Shown: piece by piece, positions 6,758-12,355 of the stretch | Numbering within the stretch: the first letter of the stretch is position 1 | Layout: each line of letters begins with the position of its first letter | Translations under genes and position numbers: made by a program | From: Candidatus Methylomirabilota bacterium | GTDB lineage: Bacteria > Methylomirabilota > Methylomirabilia > Methylomirabilales > 2-02-FULL-66-22 | Reading direction: 5' to 3' | Length of the DNA: 12,355 bases | NCBI GenBank assembly: GCA_016208645.1 | Contig: JACQXP010000352.1 | Coordinates: forward strand, 1-12,355 | The notes under the pieces: model-generated | Databases searched by the model: none | Told to the model about the DNA's origin: nothing | The model's input: the letters and a program-made list of their open reading frames with translations, nothing else

Positions 6758-8938
6758 ATGCTGAAGGCGGGCGAGACCCTGAGGCAGGAGCAGATAGATC
6801 AGATCGTCGCCGGCAGCCGGCCGGAGCGGCTGGCGGATCCGTCGAAGCGTCCGATCCCCGGCGATCATGCCGCGCACGTGGTCCAGCTCGTCACGTGGGG
6901 CCACCCGACGCTGGCGGCGGATCACCTGCTGTTTCCGGAGATCACCGGGGCCCTGCCGGGGGTGGCGGCGGGGGTGATCCGGCAGCTCAATATCCGCTTC
7001 GTGCAGGCCCGGCTGCGCGCCGGTGATTCCGAGGCGGAGGCCGCCCGGAAGGTCCGCGAGCGCCAGTTCGCCTACGAGGCGCTGCTGGAGATGGCGTTGA
7101 ACTTCTCCGGACTGGAGAGCCGCTGGCTGGACGCCGAGGAGCGGCGAGAGGCGATCCGCAGCATCCAGGCCGCGCTGGCGGAGTGGGAGGCGGCCGAGGC
7201 GGCCGAAGGCCGGATCTCCGTGGCGGCCGCGGTCGTGCGGCAGTTCTTGAGCCGGATGACGCTGGTCCAGAAGGGCGGCAGCATGGTCGCCAGGACGGCG
7301 GCCCGGATCGGGGAGGCCCTGGACTTCGGCAAGCCGGTCCTCCTGGAATTCCTGCGGAGGGCCCAGGCCGAGATCGAGGGGAACATCTACACCCGCCTGG
7401 TGCGCGAGGGGCGCTGCCGGTTCGGCAACGACTATGCCCTGGGACTGCGCTGGCTGAGGCATCTGGGGTTCGAGCAGGTCTCGACAAACCCGGTGCTGGC
7501 GGCCCGCGCCTACCAGGACGATCCCACGCTGAGCGAGATCTTCCGGGCGGACGTCCTGTCGCACCGGAAATTCCGCGAGTGGGCCAGGGACCCGGAGACG
7601 CACGGCGACGAGATCGCGCTCTCTGCGACGCTGCTGGCGCTGTGGGACAACCTGCACGTGTACCGGCCGATCTTCTTCAGCCTGGCGGAGTCCTCGGGCG
7701 GCGGCGTGGTCTCGTTCCAGTTGAACCCCAACATCGCCCACCTCACGGAGGAGAGCATCCAGGACGTCTTCGCGGCCTTCGCCGAGGCGGCCGAGGACCT
7801 CCGGGTCTACGACGACTACCTGCTGGCGGGGTACCGCGCCACCCGCGAGCGGGCCCGGCCCAACATGGTGATCAAGGTGGCCGCCAGCTCCCCCGCGGCG
7901 CGGGAGATCGCCCGGACGATCAATACCTTCGGTTTCGGCTCCAACATCACGGTGATCTACAGCGTCGCCCAGGAGGTCACCATGATCCTGGAGGAGATGG
8001 CCGGCATGGCCGGCGCCCTGCGGAAGGGCATCCGGCCCACGCAGCTCTACATGACCAACATGGGCGGCCGCCTGGAGAGCCATCTCCGGGAGGTGAAGCT
8101 GGAAGAGCTGTTCGCGCGGCTCAAGCAGAAGGTGGGCGAGGCCAAGGCGCTCGCGCGCGTGAACCAGCTCGCCGCGGCCAACGGGACCCAGGCCAAGGTG
8201 GACCAGGCCAGGGGGTACGCGGCCAAAGTCGCCGCGGCGACTCGGTTCGCCACGCAACGGACCATTGACGCCAAGGTGATCGCGGCGCTGCGGGACGTGG
8301 CGTCCGAGGAGGATCTGAAGGCCTGGGAGGACGCCATCGCCAAGTCCGGCACGCTGGTGGCGCGCCGCGTCTGGAGCATCTTCTTCCCCGAGGGCAACCG
8401 GGAGAAGTGGCAGGCGTACCTCGGCCGGAAGTTCCAGCTCACCCGGGAACAGACCCGCCTGGTCCTGGACCGCGTCTCCTACCTGCCGGCGTCCAAGCGG
8501 AAACCGCAGGACACCTACTGGACGCTGACGGGGAAGAACATGGTCCACACCGAGTTCCCGGACCATCAGGAGAACGTCCGGCGCATGGCCGAGGGGGAGG
8601 GGTTCGTGGCCTCGGATCACTTCGACTCCATCACCGGCCAGTTCCCGGCCGAGGTCCTGGAGCGGCTCAACACGATGCCGGACTTCCGGCGGAGCTACGA
8701 GGTCAATGCCGAGATCGCCCAAGTCCTCCGCGAGGCCGGCATCGCCGGCGACTTCGGCACGGGCGGCCTCACCCCGGAGCAGTGGCCGGCCTACGGCCCA
8801 GTGCAGAAGACCTCGGCCGAGTTCAAGGCCGCCTACGACAAGTTCCGGGACGACATGCTGGGGCTCTTCAAGGCGGTGGCGAAGCCGGCGGCGAAGGTGG
8901 CCAGGGCCTCCGGCAGGAAGCGCGGCGCTCGACGCTAG
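6758..8938 (+). CDS. Large transaldolase/fructose-6-phosphate-aldolase-like protein
   Basis: A 726-residue protein with a transaldolase-type Schiff-base TIM barrel at about 220-445, flanked by about 220 unrecognised N-terminal and 280 unrecognised C-terminal residues. Barrel motifs: Asp225 before GLRWLRHLGFEQVSTNPVLAA (TNP at 243-245), VVSFQLNP (317-324), Schiff-base Lys373 in MVIKVAAS, and NITVIYSVAQ (396-405) with Thr398 and Ser402. At the position of the transaldolase catalytic Glu there is Gln321, and Tyr431 stands where TalB has Phe178; this pairing is that of fructose-6-phosphate aldolase. The C-terminus is basic (KPAAKVARASGRKRGARR). The ATG at 6758 has GGAGGAG 5 bases upstream; an in-frame TTG at 6725 is less likely. 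It is divergent from gntR. Ordinary transaldolases are 220-380 residues, so the extensions are unusual. Substrate unknown. Confidence 0.8.
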   Translation: MLKAGETLRQEQIDQIVAGSRPERLADPSKRPIPGDHAAHVVQLVTWGHPTLAADHLLFPEITGALPGVAAGVIRQLNIRFVQARLRAGDSEAEAARKVRERQFAYEALLEMALNFSGLESRWLDAEERREAIRSIQAALAEWEAAEAAEGRISVAAAVVRQFLSRMTLVQKGGSMVARTAARIGEALDFGKPVLLEFLRRAQAEIEGNIYTRLVREGRCRFGNDYALGLRWLRHLGFEQVSTNPVLAARAYQDDPTLSEIFRADVLSHRKFREWARDPETHGDEIALSATLLALWDNLHVYRPIFFSLAESSGGGVVSFQLNPNIAHLTEESIQDVFAAFAEAAEDLRVYDDYLLAGYRATRERARPNMVIKVAASSPAAREIARTINTFGFGSNITVIYSVAQEVTMILEEMAGMAGALRKGIRPTQLYMTNMGGRLESHLREVKLEELFARLKQKVGEAKALARVNQLAAANGTQAKVDQARGYAAKVAAATRFATQRTIDAKVIAALRDVASEEDLKAWEDAIAKSGTLVARRVWSIFFPEGNREKWQAYLGRKFQLTREQTRLVLDRVSYLPASKRKPQDTYWTLTGKNMVHTEFPDHQENVRRMAEGEGFVASDHFDSITGQFPAEVLERLNTMPDFRRSYEVNAEIAQVLREAGIAGDFGTGGLTPEQWPAYGPVQKTSAEFKAAYDKFRDDMLGLFKAVAKPAAKVARASGRKRGARR

Positions 8939-8952
8939 GGCCGTCGAGCGCC
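8924..8952 (+). promoter_or_regulatory. Perfect hairpin enclosing the aldolase stop codon
   Basis: GGCGCTCGACG (8924-8934) pairs perfectly with 8942-8952 over 11 bp, leaving a 7-base loop that contains the TAG stop (8936-8938). Only TTT follows, so it is at best a weak terminator. It may slow or partly end transcription, or protect the aldolase message before the small downstream gene. Confidence 0.6.
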
Positions 8953-8974
8953 TTTCGAGAAAGGAGGAGGGACG

Positions 8975-9061
8975 ATGGCAACATGCATGTCCAAGAAGCC
9001 GGCGAAGAGCGGCAAGTCCTCGTGCGGATCGGGCAAGATGAAGGCGGCGAAGAAGAAGTAG
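8975..9061 (+). CDS. Small Lys-rich peptide of 28 residues
   Basis: An ATG at 8975 is preceded by AAAGGAGGAGGG, one of the best ribosome sites in the window, about 8 bases away, and the frame ends at TAG 9059-9061. The peptide begins MATCMSKKPAKSGKSS, then CGSGK, and ends KMKAAKKK: 9 lysines of 28, two cysteines (4 and 17), no acidic residue, no hydrophobic segment. It lies 36 bases after the aldolase stop and before a strong terminator hairpin, so it is probably the second gene of that transcript. Its composition resembles the basic aldolase tail. I do not recognise a family; nucleic-acid or polyanion binding is a guess from charge only. Confidence 0.6.
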   Translation: MATCMSKKPAKSGKSSCGSGKMKAAKKK

Positions 9062-9089
9062 GGACCGTCATCAAGGCAGGTGGAAGGCC

Positions 9090-9122
9090 AGAGCCCCCTC
9101 GGGTCGACGCCGAGGGGGCTCT
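9090..9122 (+). terminator. Strong hairpin terminator after the small peptide gene
   Basis: AGAGCCCCCTCGG (9090-9102) pairs perfectly with CCGAGGGGGCTCT (9110-9122), 13 bp with a 7-base loop, followed by TCCGTT. The stem is very strong but the T-tract is poor. It lies 28 bases after the peptide stop and between convergent genes, so it may serve both strands. Confidence 0.7.
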
Positions 9123-9177
9123 TCCGTTCAGAATGGGGTAGGCAAGGGTAACGTTCCGTCAACCTCTTCTGGGGCGG

Positions 9178-10314
9178 CTAATCCGCCAGCTTGAAGATCC
9201 GCCTGGCGTTCTCATAGGCAACCTTACGGGCCAGATCCGGCGGGAGTCCGGCGAGGATGCCGATGGTGGCTTCCGGATGCCGGGGGAATCGCTGAGGGGC
9301 TCGCGGCGCCAGATAGAACTGGTCGCTGCCGATGACGAACCGATCCGGGAATGTTCGTATCAACTCCACCCATTCGGGCAGCACCCCCCGCTGCCGTTGC
9401 ACCGGGCGATTCTCGGGCCGGCTGTCGCGGCCGACCTTGAAGCTCATGTAGAGATTCGGGTGACGTCCCAGCAGGTCCCCCATCAGCTTGGCCGTCCGAC
9501 GGCCGGTGTTGTCCCAGCCGACGTGGGCCCAGATGATCTTGGCGTTCCGATTGTGCGACAGCAGCCGCTCGAAGGCCGCGATGTTCGGGCGCAGGACGTT
9601 CGGGTTCGGCGGTGAGCTGAGCCCCTCGGGTAGCGGCATCTCCTCCGGGATGGCTTCCATGTGGATGTCTATCGGGACGCCGTGCCGCGCGGCGATGTCG
9701 GCGAGGAGCAGGAACAGGGGATGGTCGGGCGGAGCGGACTCGTACGGGTGCGTGGGTCCCCCCAGGGAGAAGTGCTCGGCCGTCAGCTCCCCGAAGCCCA
9801 GCGCCCCCCTGGCGAGGATTTCCAGCGCCTTCTGCTCGAACCGGGCGTGGACCTCCGGGCCCGTGGTCCCGCCACGGGCCGCCTGATGAAGCATCGGATT
9901 CAGCGAGCCGCCGCCCCCGAGGAAGGCGAAGCGGTCGGGACGCCTCTTGACGACATCGAGCAGGGGGTCCACGTCATACATCTGGGGGTGGTTCGGGGCG
10001 AAGGGCGGCGGCATGATGAACAACTTCTTGATTCCGAGCTTGTCCATCGTCTCCAGGGCGACCTGCGCGGCCCCCTCGTAGTCCGTCGAGAACTGGCCCG
10101 GCCCGCTGGGGAACTGCCCGAACAGGTGGTTGTGGGTGTCAATGATGTACGGCATCCCGGCCGGAGGAGTCCGGCCTTCCGCCGCCACCGCGGGCGACGG
10201 CACCAGCTCGGGCCCGGCGACCGCCAGCGCAATGGCAATGCAGGCTGGCCCGGACAGTCCTAGGTAAGCCACAAGACAGCGCGCCACCCTCACCACCCCA
10301 CCGGCCTCTTTCAC
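9178..10314 (-). CDS. Exported amidohydrolase-family protein (Amidohydro_2/ACMSD-like)
   Basis: A 378-residue metal-dependent hydrolase or decarboxylase of the Amidohydro_2 TIM-barrel family. The N-terminus has a signal-like region: basic start, hydrophobic LSGPACIAIALAVAG, likely cleavage near AVAAEG (about 42-47), so it should act in the periplasm. Metal and catalytic motifs: DTHNH (59-63), GFGELTAEH (173-181), DIHMEA (216-221, His218), IWAHVGWDN (261-269, His264) and IGSDQFY (328-334, Asp331). The GTG start at 10314 follows GGGAGGGAGGA. It is the second gene after a clear paralogue, 105 bases downstream of its stop, and shares the blocks FAFLGGG, GFGEL.AEHF, W.H.GWDNTG.RT and LPPDLA.KV. 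Substrate unknown; exported members of this family are less usual than cytoplasmic ones. Confidence 0.85.
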   Translation of the reverse strand: MKEAGGVVRVARCLVAYLGLSGPACIAIALAVAGPELVPSPAVAAEGRTPPAGMPYIIDTHNHLFGQFPSGPGQFSTDYEGAAQVALETMDKLGIKKLFIMPPPFAPNHPQMYDVDPLLDVVKRRPDRFAFLGGGGSLNPMLHQAARGGTTGPEVHARFEQKALEILARGALGFGELTAEHFSLGGPTHPYESAPPDHPLFLLLADIAARHGVPIDIHMEAIPEEMPLPEGLSSPPNPNVLRPNIAAFERLLSHNRNAKIIWAHVGWDNTGRRTAKLMGDLLGRHPNLYMSFKVGRDSRPENRPVQRQRGVLPEWVELIRTFPDRFVIGSDQFYLAPRAPQRFPRHPEATIGILAGLPPDLARKVAYENARRIFKLAD

Positions 10315-10419
10315 TCCTCCCTCCCAGCAGTAACCGGAAAGATCCAGGGATTCCCAACGGGCTCCGAGCGATCCTGACCCAACCCCGATCTGTCGCTTCT
10401 CCCTTGCAAGAACCCGGCG

Positions 10420-11670
10420 TCAGGGCTTGCAGGGCCCGAGCTCGTCTCCATGCCCCCAATGGCCATGGAAGGCATCTGCGCTGACCCACATCGTCTTCTT
10501 GGCGGGGGTCCCTGGCTTGTGGCAGATGAGTTTCCGGTCCAAGTTGTACAGGCGCACCGCGTTCTTCGTGCCCACCTTCCAGGCGAGATCCGGCGGGAGC
10601 TGCCTCAAGAGGCGGAGGCCAGAGCCGAGGAAAGGGGCGACCTGCGGCTCGGGGATTTCGGGCGGGTAGAACGAGTCCAGCCCCACCGTGAAGCGATCGG
10701 GGAAGGCCCGGATCAGATCGCGCCAGGCAGGGACGAGATCGCCATTCTCGTCGAGGACGCTGTTGGGCAGCACTCGCGGAGGGGAAAACGGAGGGACGCA
10801 CCGGTTGCCGAGCCCATTCGGCCGGATCTGGATATAAGGGTTCGGGTGGTCTTCCAGAAGGCGGCGAGCCAGCTTCACTGTCCGATAGCCGGTGTTGTCC
10901 CAGCCGGCGTGCACCCAGATGATCCGGGCCTCCCGGTTGTGGGCCAGCAGGTGCTCAAGCGCTGAGATGTTCTCGGTGAGGGTCGGCGGGTTCGGATCAC
11001 CCCGGCGGGCGCCGGAGCAGTCGGTGAGGTAGGCGTACGGTTGGCTGGGGTCGGTGAAGTTCTTGGGGACCGCCTCCATGTGGAGATCAATGGGAACCCG
11101 GTAGCGTGCGGCAATGTCGGCCAGAAGCAGGTACAGCTCGTGATCGGGGGGCACGTGTTCGTAGGGATGCCCCTCATGGAACGCGAAGTGCTCTGCTGCA
11201 AGCTCCCCGAAGCCGACGGCCCCGAGGCGAAGGAGATCGTGCGCCGTCTCCTCGAACTGCTTCCGGGTATCCGACGGTACCGTGCCGGGTGGGGCGTTCC
11301 GATAAGAGTAGATGATCGGGAACAGGCTCTCGCCGCCGCCCAGGAACGCGAACCGGTCGGGGTGCCTTTCGACGACGTCGGCGAGGCTCTCGGCCGGGCA
11401 CAGGCTCGTGGTCGAGGTGGGCGGGTACATGATGAGCGTCTTCTGGATGGCGAACTCGTCCATGAGCGTCAGGACATTGTGGGTGACATCCGAGAGGTCA
11501 CAGCCCGGTGCGGAGCTCACGGGCAGGTGGTTGTGAGTGTCAACGTACGTTAGCTCTTGACCATGACCAGGGTCAGTGTCGGCGACGCCGGTGCCACCGC
11601 CGAGGAAGGCTGCCAGCGTCAGTGCCGCCAAGAGGTACGGAAATTTGTTCGGAGAGCTGTTTGGCTTCAT
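10420..11670 (-). CDS. Exported amidohydrolase with a C-terminal Cys/His module
   Basis: A 416-residue paralogue of the next gene. Signal peptide about 1-30 (KFPYLLAALTLAAFLGGGTGVA). Catalytic motifs: DTHNH (44-48), GFGELAAEH (153-161), DLHMEA (195-200, His197), IWVHAGWDN (251-259, His254) and GLDSFY (330-335, Asp332). The barrel ends near 380. An extra tail of about 36 residues follows with Cys383-His384-Lys-Pro-Gly, KKTMWVSADA, HGHWGHGDE (402-410) and GPC (412-414). This pattern (CHK-PG, KT, HL-HGD, GPC) is familiar from the ends of many secreted bacterial proteins; here it probably forms a disulfide-closed or metal-binding cap. The ATG at 11670 has AAAGGAGG about 7 bases upstream. It is the promoter-proximal gene of the pair. 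Confidence 0.87.
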   Translation of the reverse strand: MKPNSSPNKFPYLLAALTLAAFLGGGTGVADTDPGHGQELTYVDTHNHLPVSSAPGCDLSDVTHNVLTLMDEFAIQKTLIMYPPTSTTSLCPAESLADVVERHPDRFAFLGGGESLFPIIYSYRNAPPGTVPSDTRKQFEETAHDLLRLGAVGFGELAAEHFAFHEGHPYEHVPPDHELYLLLADIAARYRVPIDLHMEAVPKNFTDPSQPYAYLTDCSGARRGDPNPPTLTENISALEHLLAHNREARIIWVHAGWDNTGYRTVKLARRLLEDHPNPYIQIRPNGLGNRCVPPFSPPRVLPNSVLDENGDLVPAWRDLIRAFPDRFTVGLDSFYPPEIPEPQVAPFLGSGLRLLRQLPPDLAWKVGTKNAVRLYNLDRKLICHKPGTPAKKTMWVSADAFHGHWGHGDELGPCKP

Positions 11671-11762
11671 TTGCGCCCCTCCTTTCGCAAACGAACACGA
11701 CTACGGAAGGCCGGAGGACGGGAATTCGCCGATGGGGTAACTAAGAGGTGCAGGTAAGATAT

Positions 11763-11872
11763 CTGGCTTTCCCCCGGGTCGCCTGGGAAAGCCAGCAATA
11801 TTCAAGGCGGGTGTGGCGCTGGCCGACGGGCCTATGGGCCCACATATGACGGAGGCTCTGGGGATGCCTCCG
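11763..11872 (-). promoter_or_regulatory. Three tandem hairpins in the amidohydrolase leader
   Basis: Stem 1: 11850-11856 pairs with 11866-11872, 7 bp, 9-base loop. Stem 2: 11828-11832 with 11837-11841, 5 bp, 4-base loop. Stem 3: CTGGCTTTCCC (11763-11773) with 11785-11795, 11 bp perfect, 11-base loop. All fall within the predicted leader between about 11893 and the ATG at 11670. No T-run follows stem 3. I do not recognise a known riboswitch class. Confidence 0.5.
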
Positions 11873-11899
11873 GAGACGTCTGCGGGGAACAGCCGGGTT

Positions 11900-11927
11900 T
11901 TTATGCCGTTTTCCTCTACAGTGTCAA
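11900..11927 (-). promoter_or_regulatory. Candidate sigma-70 promoter of the amidohydrolase pair
   Basis: On the minus strand, TTGACA (11922-11927, exact) and CATAAA (11900-11905, 4 of 6) are separated by 16 bases. The predicted start near 11893 leaves a leader of about 220 bases before the ribosome site. It is the best promoter match in the window. Confidence 0.55.
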
Positions 11928-12091
11928 GTGAAAAAGCCCACCTTCCCGCAAAGCCCCTCTTGTCCCCCGAAGGGGAACCCACGGGAATGGTGAGCTGCGC
12001 CGCTGCAGGGCCGCGTCTCTACTCTTGGCTCGCCCGCTGCCGACCGTCTGCGTTGCAGCCATTCCGGACCGGACCAAGAGCGGGTGTGCCC

Positions 12092-12121
12092 TTGACACTA
12101 TGGGATGCCCTGCGGCATTCT
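12092..12121 (+). promoter_or_regulatory. Possible promoter for the right-edge gene
   Basis: TTGACA (12092-12097) is exact, but the best -10 box at 18-base spacing, CATTCT (12116-12121), matches only half the consensus. It would give a leader of about 140 bases including a GC-rich hairpin. Confidence 0.3.
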
Positions 12122-12269
12122 CGGGGGGGTCGCGGCCGCACGAGGAACCCGGGGAGGCTCGCGGGGCGCTTGCTCCCCACGAGCGGGGGATTTCTTGGCG
12201 TGGCCCCCAACGGCAAATCTCTATCACCCTCACTCATCTACGTACTCATCACCCGAAGGGGGAAGGCCA

Positions 12270-12355
12270 ATGATCCTCTCAAAATATAGCATGGGCATCG
12301 GTGACCGGTTCGCCCGGCAGGGCGTGGCGCAGCTCAGGGCCTTTGTCCAGGCCAA
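12270..12355 (+). CDS. Start of a tagaturonate epimerase-family-like gene, cut by the window edge
   Basis: The ATG at 12270 follows GGGGGAAGG, a good ribosome site, and the frame is open to the edge (28 whole codons). The start reads MILSKYSMGIGDRFARQGVA and continues QLRAFVQA. The block KYSxGxGDRFAxQxxAQLxA is, from memory, the conserved opening of the tagaturonate epimerase (UxaE-like) family, which acts on hexuronates. With so few residues the family is tentative; that a real gene starts here is more certain. Confidence 0.5.
   Translation, partial: MILSKYSMGIGDRFARQGVAQLRAFVQA

Larger units (their letters stand above)
11671..12269. other. Divergent intergenic region of about 600 bases
   Basis: No supported gene. 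Open frames here (for example minus 11701-11982) show no domain and have no ribosome site. The left part is the structured leader of the amidohydrolase operon. The right part holds a plus-strand TTGACA and a GC-rich hairpin (12157-12166 with 12175-12184, one mismatch) in the leader of the last gene. Confidence 0.6.

Noticed and set aside
6734..8722. A 662-codon minus-strand open frame opposite the aldolase gene
   Set aside because: It is the antisense shadow of a GC-rich gene: its composition is rich in Gly, Arg, Pro and Leu with no family motif, while the plus strand has clear transaldolase motifs and a ribosome site.
10401..10434. Bulged hairpin (CCCTTGCAAG with CTTGCAGGG) at the end of the longer amidohydrolase gene, considered as a terminator
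   Set aside because: There is no T-run in the minus direction, the stem has a bulge, and the next paralogue follows closely without a visible promoter.
11763..11795. 11-bp stem considered as an intrinsic terminator
   Set aside because: No T-tract follows on either strand and it lies between a promoter and its gene, so a leader structure is a better reading.

Overview
The window is GC-rich chromosomal DNA from a bacterium. Its codon choice, Shine-Dalgarno sites of the AGGAGG type, TRAP transport genes and sugar-acid enzyme families fit an uncultured soil or subsurface proteobacterium-like, Rokubacteria/NC10-like or deltaproteobacterial lineage. That placement is an impression from gene content, not a phylogenetic result. 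No rRNA, tRNA, CRISPR array, insertion sequence or phage gene was seen.

Region 1 (about 77-6540, all minus strand, read right to left) is a catabolic operon. It begins with a GntR/FCD regulator (5705-6463) behind a promoter and a palindromic candidate operator. A complete three-gene TRAP transporter follows: dctP 4573-5577, dctQ 3965-4519, dctM 2681-3961. Downstream lie an intact TIM-barrel sugar-isomerase-like enzyme (1477-2433) and an isocitrate/isopropylmalate dehydrogenase-like enzyme (449-1438). The regulator and transporter look whole, but the enzyme part is littered with deletions. A 44-codon ORF between gntR and dctP (5574-5708) keeps only the first dozen codons of a second isomerase. 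A 44-codon ORF between dctM and the isomerase (2458-2592) is the N-terminus of an Asp/Glu-racemase-family gene. The dehydrogenase lacks the block that normally carries two metal-binding aspartates. The last cistron (77-436) is a middle-plus-end remnant of a third isomerase. The likely original job was import of a small organic or sugar acid, followed by isomerisation/racemisation and oxidative decarboxylation; the substrate cannot be read from sequence.

Region 2 (6464-9122) diverges from gntR. It carries a 726-residue transaldolase/fructose-6-phosphate-aldolase-like protein (6758-8938) with long N- and C-terminal extensions. A perfect hairpin encloses its stop codon, then comes a 28-residue lysine-rich peptide gene with an excellent ribosome binding site (8975-9061), and a strong hairpin that probably ends the transcript (9090-9122).

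Region 3 (9178-11927, minus strand) holds two tandem exported amidohydrolase paralogues (Amidohydro_2/ACMSD-like). The promoter-proximal one has an extra C-terminal Cys/His module (CHKPG...HGD..GPC). Its promoter is followed by a leader of roughly 220 nt with three hairpins. Region 4 (12270 to the edge) is the first 28 codons of a plus-strand gene resembling the tagaturonate epimerase family, which again points to sugar-acid metabolism.
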